Source: Marinobacter sp. F4206
Lineage (GTDB): Bacteria > Pseudomonadota > Gammaproteobacteria > Pseudomonadales > Oleiphilaceae
Reading direction: 5' to 3'
DNA: 64,000 nucleotides
Assembly (NCBI RefSeq): GCF_019392195.1
Contig: NZ_JAHXKI010000002.1
Coordinates: 1,736,001 to 1,800,000, forward strand
A model generated the notes under the pieces. It saw only the letters and a list, made by a program, of their open reading frames with translations. It was not told the origin of the DNA and made no database searches. The translations under genes were made by a program, and so were the position numbers. Shown here piece by piece: positions 9,668 through 19,234 of this stretch. Numbering within the stretch: position 1 is the first letter of the stretch; every line of letters starts with the position of its first letter.

Positions 9668-10225
9668 TTACCAGCCCTCGGCCGACAAAAGCGCATCCGT
9701 AAAAGCGCTGAGATTGTCGTAGGTCGTGACCCGGGCGCCGGGTATAGGCCGGGCGTCCAGGTGCCGCTCCGTCTCCATTCCATTGCCGGTGCGCACCAGT
9801 ACCGGTTGGCAACCCGCGGCGAACCCCGCCTCCAGATCCTTGCGACTGTCCCCCACCATGATGGCACCCTGCAGGGATGCCAGGTGAAAATGCGCCCGGA
9901 TCTGCTCCAGCAGGCCGGTCAGGGGCTTGCGACAGCGACAGTGATCGTCCGGGTGATGGGGGCAATAGGCGATGAAATCGATGCAGCCACCCGCCGCCTC
10001 CACCAGACGCTCAAGCTTGTCGTGCATGGCATCCAGCTCGTCGGTGTTGTAATACCCGCGGCCAATCCCTGACTGGTTGGTGGCGATGGCGACCCGGTGA
10101 CCGGTGTTACACAGCCGGGCCACCGCGTCGATGCTACCGGGAATGGGATGCCAGTCATCCGCAGAGCAGATGTAGTTGCCATCGTACTCGTTGATGACCC
10201 CGTCCCGGTCGAGGATGATCAGCAT
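9668..10225 (-). CDS. gmhB: D-glycero-beta-D-manno-heptose-1,7-bisphosphate 7-phosphatase
   Basis: A 185-residue HAD-superfamily phosphatase, the usual length for GmhB. The nucleophile motif LDRDGVIN is at the N-terminus, TNQSGIGRG follows, and a zinc-binding knuckle [14 protein letters not shown] is characteristic of the family. A late [10 protein letters not shown] supplies the metal-binding aspartate. It removes the 7-phosphate in the ADP-heptose pathway for LPS inner core. It lies 31 bp downstream of glyS on the same strand, an order shared with Pseudomonas. Confidence 0.9.
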   Translation of the reverse strand: MLIILDRDGVINEYDGNYICSADDWHPIPGSIDAVARLCNTGHRVAIATNQSGIGRGYYNTDELDAMHDKLERLVEAAGGCIDFIAYCPHHPDDHCRCRKPLTGLLEQIRAHFHLASLQGAIMVGDSRKDLEAGFAAGCQPVLVRTGNGMETERHLDARPIPGARVTTYDNLSAFTDALLSAEGW

Positions 10226-10256
10226 CGTGTCCTGCTCGCCCCTGCCTCTCTGACTG

Positions 10257-12338
10257 TCAGCCGGCGGTCGGCAGCAGCGAAATGTCCGCGACCCGGAGGA
10301 ACAGGTTGCGGAGCCGGTTCAGCAGGGCCAGGCGGTTGTCCCGGATGGCCTCATCCTCGGCCATCACCATGACCTCGTCGAAGAAGGTATCCACCGGCTC
10401 CCGAAGGCTGGCCAGCGAGCGCAGCGCGCTGGCGTAATCGCCCTGCTCGAACAGTGGCAGCACCTTCTCGGCCTGCTGGTCGACCTGGTTGGCCAGCGTC
10501 TGCTCGGCGGGATCCTGCAGCAGGTCGGAATTCACGGTTTCACCGACCTGATCGCCACCCTGTTTGGTCAGGATGTTGGACACCCGCTTGTTGGCGCCGG
10601 CCAGGGCCTGGGCCTCGGGTAGCTGGCGGAAGGCCTCTACGGCTTTGACACGACGGTCGAAGTCGAGCGGACGGGTCGGACGGCGGGCATGCACGGCCAG
10701 ATAAACTTCGGCGCCGATGCCCAGCTCGTCATAGTGGGCGCGGAAACGCTCTAGCATGTAATCGACCACGGTCGAAGCGGTGTTCTGCTCGGTCAGCACC
10801 GTGAAGTTCTCCTCGGCCCACTGGCAGCATGTCTGCAGGTCCAGTGGCAACTCCCGCTCAATGATGATGCGCAATACACCCAGGGAGGCACGGCGCAGGG
10901 CGAACGGGTCGCGGGTTCCGGACGGCGGCTGGTTGATACCGAACAGGCCAACCAGCGAATCCAGGCGATCAGCGATGGCAATGGCACAGCCGGTCAGTGT
11001 GGTCGGCAGGTCGTCGCCGGCAAACCGTGGCATGTACTGCTCGTTCAGGGCCTTGGCAACGTCCTCGGCTTCGCCGTCGTTGGCGGCGTAGTACTGACCC
11101 ATGATGCCTTGCAGGTCGGTGAACTCCAGCACCATCTCGGTGACCAGATCGGTCTTGGCCAGCATGGCAGCGCGCTCGGCCAGGGCCGGATCGCTGCCGA
11201 TGGCATCTGCGATTTTCTTCGCCAGGGCCGCCACCCGGACCGACTTGTCGTAGATGCTGCCCAGCTTTTCCTGGAACACGATCGGTTTGAGCAGGTCGAT
11301 ACGGTCTTCCAGCCGGGTCTTGCGGTCGGTTTCGTAGAAAAAGGCAGCGTCGGACAGGCGTGGACGAATCACCTTTTCGTTACCGGAGATAACCTGGGCC
11401 GGGTCCTTGCTCTGGATGTTGGCCACGGTAATAAACAGGGGCATCATCTCGCCGTCGGCAGCAACCACGTGGAAGTACTTCTGATGTTCCTTCATGGAGG
11501 AAATCAGTGCTTCCGCGGGAACCTCCAGGAAGCGTTCCTCGAAGCGTCCCATCAATGGCACGGGCCATTCGTTCAGGGCGGTGACTTCGTCGAGCAGGTC
11601 GTCATCGATGACCGCCTTGCCGCCGGCTTCGCGCTCGGCGAGCTCGGCCACCCCGGCCCGGATCAGCTCGCGGCGCTCGGCGAAATCGGCAATGACAAAG
11701 CCTTCCTGTTTCAGCACCACTTCGTAATCGCCGGGCGTCGGCACGATCAGGGCTTTCGGGCAGTGGAAGCGATGGCCCCGGGTCTTGTTGCCGGGTGTCA
11801 GGCCCATGATCGGGGCATCAATGACCTTGTTGCCGAACAGCAGAACGACCCAGTGGACGGGGCGGACGAATTCGGTCCGGTGTGCACCCCAGCGCATGCG
11901 CTTGGGGATGGGCAGTGCCGCCAGTGACTGCTCGACCAGTTCCGGCATCAGCTCCACGGTGGGTTTGCCCTTTTCGACGGTCCGGTAGACCACCCAGGCG
12001 CCCTTGTCGGTTTCCAGGGTGTCGAGCTGGTCCGGGGTGACGCCCAGCGAAGTGGCAAAGCCGGTCAGTGCGCGGGTCGGGTTGCCGGCGTCATCAAACG
12101 CGGCCTTCACCGCCGGGCCGCGCTTCTCAACAGGCTTGTCCGGCTGGGCGTCGGACAGGTCCCGAACCCGGACGGCCAGACGGCGAGGGGCGGCGAACGC
12201 CTCAACCTTGCCAAACTCAATGCCGGCGTCTTCCAGACCCCGGGTGATGCCCTGGGTGAACGCATCAGACAGAGGCTTGAGTGCTTTCGGGGGCAGCTCT
12301 TCGGTGCCCAGTTCGACCAGAAAATCCTGTGTTGCCAT
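10257..12338 (-). CDS. glyS: Glycyl-tRNA synthetase beta subunit
   Basis: 693 residues, close to E. coli GlyS (689). It starts MATQDFLVELGTEELPPKAL, the typical GlyS N-terminus, and contains the conserved GHRFHCP, MKEHQKYF and DPFALRRASLG segments. The beta subunit binds and recognises tRNA-Gly within the alpha2beta2 enzyme. It begins 2 bp after the glyQ stop, so the subunits are translated from one message. Confidence 0.97.
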   Translation of the reverse strand: MATQDFLVELGTEELPPKALKPLSDAFTQGITRGLEDAGIEFGKVEAFAAPRRLAVRVRDLSDAQPDKPVEKRGPAVKAAFDDAGNPTRALTGFATSLGVTPDQLDTLETDKGAWVVYRTVEKGKPTVELMPELVEQSLAALPIPKRMRWGAHRTEFVRPVHWVVLLFGNKVIDAPIMGLTPGNKTRGHRFHCPKALIVPTPGDYEVVLKQEGFVIADFAERRELIRAGVAELAEREAGGKAVIDDDLLDEVTALNEWPVPLMGRFEERFLEVPAEALISSMKEHQKYFHVVAADGEMMPLFITVANIQSKDPAQVISGNEKVIRPRLSDAAFFYETDRKTRLEDRIDLLKPIVFQEKLGSIYDKSVRVAALAKKIADAIGSDPALAERAAMLAKTDLVTEMVLEFTDLQGIMGQYYAANDGEAEDVAKALNEQYMPRFAGDDLPTTLTGCAIAIADRLDSLVGLFGINQPPSGTRDPFALRRASLGVLRIIIERELPLDLQTCCQWAEENFTVLTEQNTASTVVDYMLERFRAHYDELGIGAEVYLAVHARRPTRPLDFDRRVKAVEAFRQLPEAQALAGANKRVSNILTKQGGDQVGETVNSDLLQDPAEQTLANQVDQQAEKVLPLFEQGDYASALRSLASLREPVDTFFDEVMVMAEDEAIRDNRLALLNRLRNLFLRVADISLLPTAG

Positions 12339-12340
12339 GG

Positions 12341-13366
12341 TTATGCCTTCCCCTGTTCCTGCTGTGCCTTCTTCGCTTTTTTGCCTTTCTTGCCGTTGGC
12401 CTTGTCATCGGCGGCGTCCGCCGCGGCCAGTACTTCCTCACGCAGGGCATCGGGCGCCAGCGGGAAGCGGAGTTTGCGGCGACTGTCGAAGTAGGCCTGG
12501 GCCACGGCCCGTGCCAGGGTACGTACCCGCAGGATGAATCGCTGGCGCTCGGTCACCGAGATGGCGTGGCGGGCGTCCAGCAGGTTAAACGTATGGGAGG
12601 CCTTGAGCACTTGCTCGTAGGCCGGCAGGGCGAGGCCAGCGTCGATAAGCCGGGCGCTCTCGCGCTCGTGGACGTCGAAGCTGTGGAACAGGAAGTCGGT
12701 GTCCGCGTGCTCAAAGTTGTAGGTGGACATCTCTACTTCCTGCTGATGGAAGACATCGCCGTAGGTGACCACGCCGTCCGGACCTTCGGTCCAGATCAGG
12801 TCGTAGACACTGTCCACGCCCTGCAGGTACATGGCGATCCGCTCAAGACCGTAGGTGAGCTCGCCGGTTACCGGATAGCATTCGATCCCGCCGACCTGCT
12901 GGAAGTAGGTGAACTGGGTCACTTCCATGCCGTTCAGCCAGATCTCCCAGCCCAGACCCCAGGCGCCCAGGGTCGGGGATTCCCAGTTGTCTTCCACAAA
13001 CCGGATGTCGTGGACCAGCGGGTCCAGGCCCAGGGCCTTCAGCGACTCGAGGTAGAGTTCCTGGATATTGTCCGGGGATGGCTTCAGCACCACCTGGAAC
13101 TGGTAATAATGCTGGAGGCGGTTCGGGTTCTCGCCGTAGCGGCCGTCAGTGGGGCGACGACTGGGCTGGACGTACGCGGCATTCCAGGTTTCCGGCCCGA
13201 TGGCACGCAGGAAGGTCGCCGGGTGGAACGTACCGGCACCCACTTCCATATCGAGCGGCTGGAGTACCACGCAGCCGTGCTGCGCCCAGAAATTCTGCAG
13301 AGCCAGGATCAGACCCTGAAAGGTCCTGATGTCCGGAGCGGTAGTTTTCGTTGCCTTGTCTGTCAC
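12341..13366 (-). CDS. glyQ: Glycyl-tRNA synthetase alpha subunit
   Basis: 341 residues. The class II catalytic core is clear: [36 protein letters not shown] and [20 protein letters not shown], ending in the [10 protein letters not shown] motif. E. coli GlyQ is about 303 residues. The extra C-terminal stretch is lysine-, alanine- and glutamine-rich ([15 protein letters not shown]) and looks disordered. It forms an operon with glyS and probably gmhB. A TATAAT box lies about 70 bp upstream. Confidence 0.97.
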   Translation of the reverse strand: MTDKATKTTAPDIRTFQGLILALQNFWAQHGCVVLQPLDMEVGAGTFHPATFLRAIGPETWNAAYVQPSRRPTDGRYGENPNRLQHYYQFQVVLKPSPDNIQELYLESLKALGLDPLVHDIRFVEDNWESPTLGAWGLGWEIWLNGMEVTQFTYFQQVGGIECYPVTGELTYGLERIAMYLQGVDSVYDLIWTEGPDGVVTYGDVFHQQEVEMSTYNFEHADTDFLFHSFDVHERESARLIDAGLALPAYEQVLKASHTFNLLDARHAISVTERQRFILRVRTLARAVAQAYFDSRRKLRFPLAPDALREEVLAAADAADDKANGKKGKKAKKAQQEQGKA

Positions 13367-13434
13367 GACGTTTGCCTACTGATCGGTCTGAGTGTGGCGC
13401 CCCGATTCCGCCGGGGCACTCTGAAAAAAGGCGC

Positions 13435-13440
13435 ATTATA
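13435..13440 (-). promoter_or_regulatory. -10 box, probable glyQS promoter
   Basis: TATAAT on the minus strand about 68 bp upstream of the glyQ ATG. A TTAGAA sequence 18 bp further upstream is a moderate -35 match. The leader between box and gene contains a GCCCCG/CGGGGC hairpin with no T-run. Confidence 0.5.
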
Positions 13441-13490
13441 CGCTTGCCAAAGCGGTATTTCTAAGAGGAGTTCACTGCCTTGATTTTGAA

Positions 13491-14894
13491 CTAGAAGAAC
13501 GTCAGCCCCACCTGGAACAGTTTTTCCACATCCCGGATCCGGGATTTGTCCACCAGGAAGAGGATAACGTGGTCATCGGGCTGGACCCGGAGGTGATCGT
13601 GAGCGATCAGGACTTCGTTGTGCCGGACAATGGCACCGATCGTGGTTCCCTCCGGCAGGTTGATTTCATCCAGCCGCTTGCCGACCACCTTGGAGGAGCG
13701 GTGATCGCCATGGGCGATGGCTTCAATGGCCTCCGCGGCACCCCGGCGCAGGGAGTGCACGTTCACCACATCGCCCCGGCGCACGTGGGTCAGGAGGCTG
13801 CCGATGGTGGTTTGCTGGGGTGAAATGGCGACGTCAATGTCGCCGCCCTGGATCAGGTCCACGTAATCCGGATTGTTGATCAGCGTGAGCACCTTGCGCG
13901 CGCCGAGCCGCTTGGCCAGCAGCGAGGCCATGATGTTGGCCTCGTCATCGTTGGTGACGGCGCAGAACACATCGGTGTTCTCGATGTTCTCTTCCAGCAG
14001 GATGTCCTTGTTGGCGGCGTTGCCTTCCAGCACGACAGTCTTGCGCAGGTTTTCCGACAGCATCACGCAACGGTCGTGGTTCCGCTCAAGCAGTTTGACC
14101 TGGTAGCGGTTCTCCAGGGTATGCGCCAGGCGCTGGCCGATGTTGCCACCCCCGCAGATGAAAATGCGCTTGTAGTTCTTGACCAGGGGCTGAAGCTCGC
14201 TCATGACCGACCGGATGTGGTCCGACGCGGCGATGAAGAACACCTCGTCGCCATCCTCGATCACGGTGTCGCCCTGGGGCATGATCGCCCGGTCCTTCCG
14301 GAAGATGGCCGCCACCCGGGTATCGATGCGGGGCATGTGGGTGCGCAGGTAGGACAGCTCATGGCCGACCAGCGGCCCTCCCTCCATCGCGCGGATGGCC
14401 ACGAGCCGGGTCAGCCCCTTGGAGAACTCCAGTACCTGCAGGGCGCCCGGGTTTTCGATCAGTCGGGTAATGTGCTTGGTCACCAGATGTTCGGGGCTGA
14501 TGAGGACATCGATGGGAAAACCGCGCAGGCTGTCGAGGTCTTTCTTCCGGTCCTTCTGGTAAAACAGGTCCGATTTTGCCAGATAGGCGTTGGCCCGGAC
14601 CCGACAGATGGTGGTCGGGGTCTTGTACAGAAGCTTGGTGACCTGGCAGGCCACCATGTTGGTTTCGTCACTGCTGGTGACGGCGATCAGCATGTCGGCG
14701 TCTTCGGCCCCGGCCTGCCGGAGTGACGTTGGGTAAGACGCTTCGCCCTGGACCGTGCGGATGTCGAGTCGGTCCTGCAGCTCCCGTAGCCGGGCACCGT
14801 CGCTGTCGATAATGGTGATATCGTTGGCTTCGTTCGCCAGGTTCTCGGCCAGTGTGCCACCCACCTGGCCGGCACCGAGGATCAGGATCTTCAT
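13491..14894 (-). CDS. trkA: Trk potassium uptake NAD-binding subunit TrkA
   Basis: 467 residues against 458 in E. coli TrkA. Two tandem RCK units are visible. Each starts with a Rossmann nucleotide-binding glycine motif ([15 protein letters not shown] at the N-terminus and [16 protein letters not shown] near the middle), and each is followed by a TrkA_C half. The cytoplasmic protein binds NAD(H)/ATP and gates the TrkH or TrkG K+ channel, which is not in this window. Its ATG overlaps the TGA of rsmB (ATGA). The def-fmt-rsmB-trkA order is the one known in E. coli. Confidence 0.95.
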   Translation of the reverse strand: MKILILGAGQVGGTLAENLANEANDITIIDSDGARLRELQDRLDIRTVQGEASYPTSLRQAGAEDADMLIAVTSSDETNMVACQVTKLLYKTPTTICRVRANAYLAKSDLFYQKDRKKDLDSLRGFPIDVLISPEHLVTKHITRLIENPGALQVLEFSKGLTRLVAIRAMEGGPLVGHELSYLRTHMPRIDTRVAAIFRKDRAIMPQGDTVIEDGDEVFFIAASDHIRSVMSELQPLVKNYKRIFICGGGNIGQRLAHTLENRYQVKLLERNHDRCVMLSENLRKTVVLEGNAANKDILLEENIENTDVFCAVTNDDEANIMASLLAKRLGARKVLTLINNPDYVDLIQGGDIDVAISPQQTTIGSLLTHVRRGDVVNVHSLRRGAAEAIEAIAHGDHRSSKVVGKRLDEINLPEGTTIGAIVRHNEVLIAHDHLRVQPDDHVILFLVDKSRIRDVEKLFQVGLTFF

Positions 14895-16192
14895 GCTTCG
14901 GGTTTCTCCAGTACGGCGTAGAAGAAGCCGTCATGGCTGTTTGCATCGGGGAGCAACTGCCGCCCCGCGCCCATGTCCCGTCCCCATGAAACCTCCGGTT
15001 CCACGAGTACGGCGGTGTCCTGCTGTTTACGGAATCGCTGGATTATACGGTGGTTTTCCTGGGGGAACACCGAACAGGTCGCATACACCAGTCGTCCGCC
15101 GGGTTTGAGGATAGACCACATGGCTTCCAACAGCCCAAGCTGAATGCCCGCCAGGGGCACGATGTCCGTTTCCCGGCGCAGCAGCTTGATGTCCGGGTGG
15201 CGCCGAATGACGCCACTGGCACTGCAGGGTACGTCCAGCAGAATCCGGTCGAAGCCTTCGCCATCCCACCACTGGTCCGTGTCCGCAGCGTCGGCCTGGG
15301 TCAGGGTGGCCTTGAGATCCAGCCGGTCGAGGTTCTCCTGTACCCGTGGCAGGCGCGCGGGCGATTCGTCGATCGCGACCACTTCGGCCAGGTCGCCGCA
15401 GGCCTCCAGAATGGCGCAGGTCTTGCCGCCGGGGGCGGCGCAGGCATCCAGCACCCGCTGGTCCGGGGCCAGGTCCAGCAGCGTGGTGCACAGCTGGGCG
15501 GCTTCGTCCTGAACGCTGACGGCGCCATCGGCAAACCAGGGCAGCTGCTCCACGGGCACCGGTCGGTCCAGTTGGATACCGCAGGGCGCAAAGCGGGTGG
15601 CCCTGGCCCCAATACCGGCTTCGGCCAACAGGACCAGGTATTCCTCCCGGGTGAAACGGAGGGCGTTGACCCGAAGCGTCATCGGCGCCTGGGCGTTGTT
15701 GGCGTCTAGAATCCGCTGCCAGTCATCCGGCCAGTTGTGGCGCAGTTTCTCCACCATCCAGGCGGGATGACTGAACCGGTCCGCGTCATTTGCTGGCTCC
15801 GGCGCGCCGTCCCGCTCGGCGGCGCGCAGCACACCATTGACCAGGCCGGTGAGGTGCGGTTTGTCCAGTGCCCGGCAAGCTTCAACGGTCTCATTGAGAA
15901 TGGCGTAGGTGGCCTGTTGGCTGAACCGGAGCTGAAACAGGGCGACCAGCATCAGGTGATGAACGATGCGATCGGGCGTGCGCAGCGGCTTTTTCAAGCG
16001 GCCGCGGAGCTCGCCGTCGAGACGATGAAACCAGCGGCAAGTGCCGTAACACAGTGCCTGCAGCACCGGACGCTCGTTCATGGGCAGCCGCGCCAAAGCC
16101 GGGGGCAGGCACTGGGACAGCGACTGACCGGATTCCACCGCCAGCAACACCTCCGCGGCAACCGCCCGCATGGGCTGGCCCTGGCCCGGCAT
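14891..16192 (-). CDS. rsmB: 16S rRNA m5C967 methyltransferase RsmB
   Basis: 433 residues. An N-terminal NusB-like helical domain (to about residue 140) precedes a SAM-dependent methyltransferase domain. [16 protein letters not shown] forms the SAM-binding motif. The two cysteines of RNA m5C enzymes are present in DVPCSASG and [10 protein letters not shown]. It methylates C967 of 16S rRNA. It follows fmt with a 1-bp gap and overlaps trkA by 4 bp. Confidence 0.95.
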   Translation of the reverse strand: MPGQGQPMRAVAAEVLLAVESGQSLSQCLPPALARLPMNERPVLQALCYGTCRWFHRLDGELRGRLKKPLRTPDRIVHHLMLVALFQLRFSQQATYAILNETVEACRALDKPHLTGLVNGVLRAAERDGAPEPANDADRFSHPAWMVEKLRHNWPDDWQRILDANNAQAPMTLRVNALRFTREEYLVLLAEAGIGARATRFAPCGIQLDRPVPVEQLPWFADGAVSVQDEAAQLCTTLLDLAPDQRVLDACAAPGGKTCAILEACGDLAEVVAIDESPARLPRVQENLDRLDLKATLTQADAADTDQWWDGEGFDRILLDVPCSASGVIRRHPDIKLLRRETDIVPLAGIQLGLLEAMWSILKPGGRLVYATCSVFPQENHRIIQRFRKQQDTAVLVEPEVSWGRDMGAGRQLLPDANSHDGFFYAVLEKPEA

Positions 16193-16193
16193 A

Positions 16194-17129
16194 TCAGCGA
16201 AGCTCCTGGCCGGGCAGCAGCAACTGTTTGCCGCCGTTGATCAGATCTCCGGCGCTCTGGGCCCGGGCGCCGGGCAATTGCAGCCGGGTGATGCGCAGAG
16301 TGCCGCTGCCGCAGGCTACGTCGATACCTTCCCGTTCCCGGCGGAGGACGGTGCCGGCGGGCTTCTGGCTGTCGTCCGGGAGCGCCGTGGCAGCGTGAAT
16401 CCGGACTCGTTGCTCGCCCAGGTCGGTGAAGGTGCCCGGCCAGGGATTGAACGCCCGAACCAGGCGCTCGATGGTCGCCGCACTGTCGGCCCAGTCGATG
16501 CGGCCTTCGTCCTTGGTCAGCTTGTGGGCATAGCAGGCGACGTCATCATTCTGGGCCTCGCCTTTCAGTTCGCCTTTTTCCAGCAGCTGCAGGGCTTCAA
16601 CAATGGCATCGCCGCCGAGCGTGGCCAGGCGGTCGTGAAGACTGCCGCCGGTGTCGCCGGCTTCGATGGCGGTCAGGGATTTCAGCAGCATGGCGCCGGT
16701 GTCGAGGCCCTCGTCCATCTGCATGATGGTGATGCCGGTTTCGGTGTCGCCGGCGGCAATCGCCCGGTGAATCGGGGCGGCGCCGCGCCAGCGCGGCAGC
16801 AGGGAAGCGTGAATGTTCAGGCAGCCGTGGGCAGGAATGTCGAGCACGGCTTTGGGCAGGATGAGGCCGTAGGCAGCCACGATCATCACGTCCGGTTCCA
16901 GCGCAGCCAGTTCCTGTTGTGCCGCCTCCGTCTTAAGGCTTTCCGGTTGAAACACCGGAACGCCGGCGTCGAGAGCCACCTGTTTGACCGGGCTGGGCAT
17001 CAGTTTGCGGCCGCGGCCGGCCGGACGGTCGGGCTGGGAATAGACGCCGACCAGAGTATGGTGGGTGCCCAGCAGGGCTCTCAGAGCAGTGGCTGCAAAA
17101 TCCGGGGTGCCGGCAAAAACGAGTCGCAC
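16194..17129 (-). CDS. fmt: Methionyl-tRNA formyltransferase
   Basis: 311 residues, a normal length. The N-terminus RLVFAGTPDFAATALRAL, the formyl-THF/catalytic segment NIHASLLPRWRGAAPIHRAI and the following AGDTETGITIMQMDEGLDTG are all diagnostic. It formylates initiator Met-tRNA using 10-formyl-THF. It sits 103 bp downstream of def, and that gap holds a probable intrinsic terminator. Confidence 0.96.
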   Translation of the reverse strand: MRLVFAGTPDFAATALRALLGTHHTLVGVYSQPDRPAGRGRKLMPSPVKQVALDAGVPVFQPESLKTEAAQQELAALEPDVMIVAAYGLILPKAVLDIPAHGCLNIHASLLPRWRGAAPIHRAIAAGDTETGITIMQMDEGLDTGAMLLKSLTAIEAGDTGGSLHDRLATLGGDAIVEALQLLEKGELKGEAQNDDVACYAHKLTKDEGRIDWADSAATIERLVRAFNPWPGTFTDLGEQRVRIHAATALPDDSQKPAGTVLRREREGIDVACGSGTLRITRLQLPGARAQSAGDLINGGKQLLLPGQELR

Positions 17130-17159
17130 GGTGCTGAAGTCTCTGTTCCGTTGAATACG

Positions 17160-17183
17160 AAAAGACCGGGTCGCAACCCGGTC
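17160..17183 (-). terminator. Probable intrinsic terminator between def and fmt
   Basis: On the minus strand GACCGGGT-TGCG-ACCCGGTC forms a perfect 8-bp stem with a tetraloop and is followed directly by TTTT. The T-run is short, so partial termination or attenuation between def and fmt is likelier than a full stop. Confidence 0.55.
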
Positions 17184-17232
17184 CGAAATCTGTCTGTGTT
17201 TCCTGGCAGCGCTCTGGTCTCCGCCCGCCGGG

Positions 17233-17736
17233 TCAGGCGCTCTGTTTGTGCAGTTTCTCCAGCTTCTTGCGAATCCGGTTACGCTTCAGAGTGCTGAGGT
17301 AATCCACGAACAGCTTGCCATTCAGATGATCCATTTCGTGCTGGATGCAGACAGCCAGCAGTCCCCGGGCTTCCAGTTCGTAAGGCTGACCGTCACGGTC
17401 AATGGCCCGGATCATGCAATGTTCGATGCGGCTGACGTCCTCGTAGAAACCGGGTACCGACAGACAGCCTTCCTGCATGTCCTCCAGTTCACCGTCGAGC
17501 ACTTCGACTTCGGGGTTGATGAACACCCGCGGCTCGCTCTTGTCCTCGGACAGGTCCATCACGATGATCTGCTTGTGGACATTCACCTGGGTTGCCGCCA
17601 GGCCAATGCCGGGCGCATCGTACATGGTCTCGAACATGTCGTCGATCAGCTTGCGGATGTCGTCCGTCACCTCGTCTACCGGTTTGGCGATGGTGCGCAG
17701 ACGGGGATCCGGGTATTCGAGAATATCTAGTATCAT
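17233..17736 (-). CDS. def: Peptide deformylase
   Basis: 167 residues from the ATG at 17736 ([20 protein letters not shown]), which matches the family's usual start. An upstream in-frame ATG at 17856 would add 40 unconserved residues. All three deformylase motifs are present: [19 protein letters not shown] and [12 protein letters not shown], giving the Cys-His-His metal site and catalytic Glu. It removes the formyl group from nascent proteins. It is divergent from tsaP. Confidence 0.96.
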   Translation of the reverse strand: MILDILEYPDPRLRTIAKPVDEVTDDIRKLIDDMFETMYDAPGIGLAATQVNVHKQIIVMDLSEDKSEPRVFINPEVEVLDGELEDMQEGCLSVPGFYEDVSRIEHCMIRAIDRDGQPYELEARGLLAVCIQHEMDHLNGKLFVDYLSTLKRNRIRKKLEKLHKQSA

Positions 17737-18143
17737 GACGCTCGTATCTTGACCTGTGTAACTGAGTGCAGTGTTAACGTTTGTATCCCGTGTAAAGTTC
17801 TGCAAGCGAGTGCAACTGATCGCCAAAATGCGACAGCGTACTGCGCAAAAAATCACCCTCTATTTAAGATGATCGGGTCGGAACCGCAGTATTCAACGGC
17901 TGCCCGCAGCGTTAACGCGATTCCCCTATTATCCAACAATTCGTCGATTGAGTACAAACTGATCAGTTAATAGTTAAAATCTTTCGCCGGAAGGATAGAA
18001 TTTACTGGAAGAACAAAAGATAACATCACAAATTCCGGGACTTCTTCTATAGTATCAGGAATAACAACGTAATAAGCTGCGGATAACTGGCTGCATCCAA
18101 AAAGAATGCAAAGACTCAAGGCACGCGATCAAGGACTTACACA
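17737..18143. other. AT-rich divergent intergenic region between def and tsaP
   Basis: A 407-bp stretch with no convincing gene and visibly lower GC than its neighbours. It must hold the promoters of def (minus) and tsaP (plus). A weak candidate for the plus strand is TTGAGT, 17 bp, TAGTTA near 17949-17977. TATAGT near 18048 is another possible -10. TTATCC-containing 9-mers resembling DnaA boxes occur, but they are imperfect and not clustered. Confidence 0.4.
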
Positions 18144-19160
18144 ATGAGGAAACTGCTGTACGCTCTGGCAGCATTTACGCTGCTGTTCACCTCCTGGGCC
18201 CAGGCTGCACCGGAGCTGCGATCCGATCATCCCGAGCGTTACACTGTCGTGAAGGGTGACACCCTGTGGGATATATCGGGCCGTTTTCTGAATAACCCAT
18301 GGTACTGGCCTGAAATCTGGCACGTGAACCCTCAGGTTGCGAATCCTCATCTGATCTACCCCGGCGATCGCCTGGCCCTGGTCTATATCGATGGTGAGCC
18401 CCGCGTAACCAAGGTCGCCTCCAGCGATGTCGTTAAGCTGTCGCCCAAGGTCCGCTCCGAGCCGATTGATACGCCCATTCCCGCGATTCCGCTGGATGCC
18501 ATCAGCAGCTTCCTGACCGACACCCGCATCGTGACGCCGGAAGAACTTAACGGCGCGCCCTATGTGCTCGAGGGTGAAGATGGCCGGATCATCACCGGCG
18601 CCGGCGACCGCGTCTATGCCCGGGGCCAGAAACCCGCGGACAAGGTCGGTATCTTCCGCCGCACCAAGGAATTTGTGGATCCGGAAACCGGCGAGTTTCT
18701 GGGGCTTGAGGCCCGTAGTGTCGGTGCCGGTAACGTGACCGCGGAAAACGGCGATGTGCTGACCCTGAGGCTGACCAAGTCCAATCAGGAAATCCGCATT
18801 GGCGACCGGCTGTTGACCAACATCAACCGACCGATTTCCACCAGTTTTGTCCCCAGCGCGCCCGAGCAGGACGTTGAGGGTGTGATGATCGCCGTTGACG
18901 GCGGTGTTACCCAGATCGGCCAGTTCGACGTGGTGGCGATTAACCGGGGTGAACGCGAGGGCCTCGAAGCGGGTAATGTCCTGGCGGTATTGAAGAGCGG
19001 CAACATGGTTCGTGATCCCCTGACCGGCGAAACCATCGAGCTGCCATCGGAACGGGCGGGCCTGATGATGGTTTTCCGTACGGATGAGAAGATGAGCTAT
19101 GGTCTGATGCTGCAGGCCACACGTGCGCTGGCGGTGGGTGACAAGGTGACCAACCCCTGA
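18144..19160 (+). CDS. tsaP: LysM-domain protein, TsaP-like (type IV pilus secretin-associated)
   Basis: 338 residues. A Sec signal peptide ends near AQAAPE. A LysM domain follows (YTVVKGDTLWDISGRFLNNPWYWPEIWHVN in the full sequence, NPHLIYPGDRL closing it), and then a long beta-rich C-terminal part. P. aeruginosa TsaP (PA0020) has the same length and architecture and lies between def and dprA, as here. TsaP links the PilQ secretin to peptidoglycan. The position between def and dprA is strong support for the symbol; otherwise it would be called a LysM protein. An intrinsic terminator follows the gene. Confidence 0.85.
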   Translation: MRKLLYALAAFTLLFTSWAQAAPELRSDHPERYTVVKGDTLWDISGRFLNNPWYWPEIWHVNPQVANPHLIYPGDRLALVYIDGEPRVTKVASSDVVKLSPKVRSEPIDTPIPAIPLDAISSFLTDTRIVTPEELNGAPYVLEGEDGRIITGAGDRVYARGQKPADKVGIFRRTKEFVDPETGEFLGLEARSVGAGNVTAENGDVLTLRLTKSNQEIRIGDRLLTNINRPISTSFVPSAPEQDVEGVMIAVDGGVTQIGQFDVVAINRGEREGLEAGNVLAVLKSGNMVRDPLTGETIELPSERAGLMMVFRTDEKMSYGLMLQATRALAVGDKVTNP

Positions 19161-19188
19161 TGAGCTAGCCCTTCAGGCGCAGATAATG

Positions 19189-19217
19189 GCCGGGCCAGGA
19201 TGGTCCGGCTTTTTTTG
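19189..19217 (+). terminator. Intrinsic terminator downstream of tsaP
   Basis: GCCGGGCCA-GGA-TGGTCCGGC forms a 9-bp stem with one G.U pair and is followed by seven T residues. This is a strong rho-independent terminator in the 74-bp gap between tsaP and dprA. Confidence 0.85.
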
Positions 19218-19234
19218 TTTTCAAGGATGACAAT

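Noticed and set aside
17749..17970. A 73-codon plus-strand frame upstream of tsaP
   Set aside because: No ribosome site, no conserved features, and it lies in the divergent promoter region.
17737..18143. A possible replication origin, given AT richness, TTATCC words and origin-proximal gene order
   Set aside because: The words are imperfect and not clustered, and dnaA, dnaN, rpmH and gyrB are not in the window.
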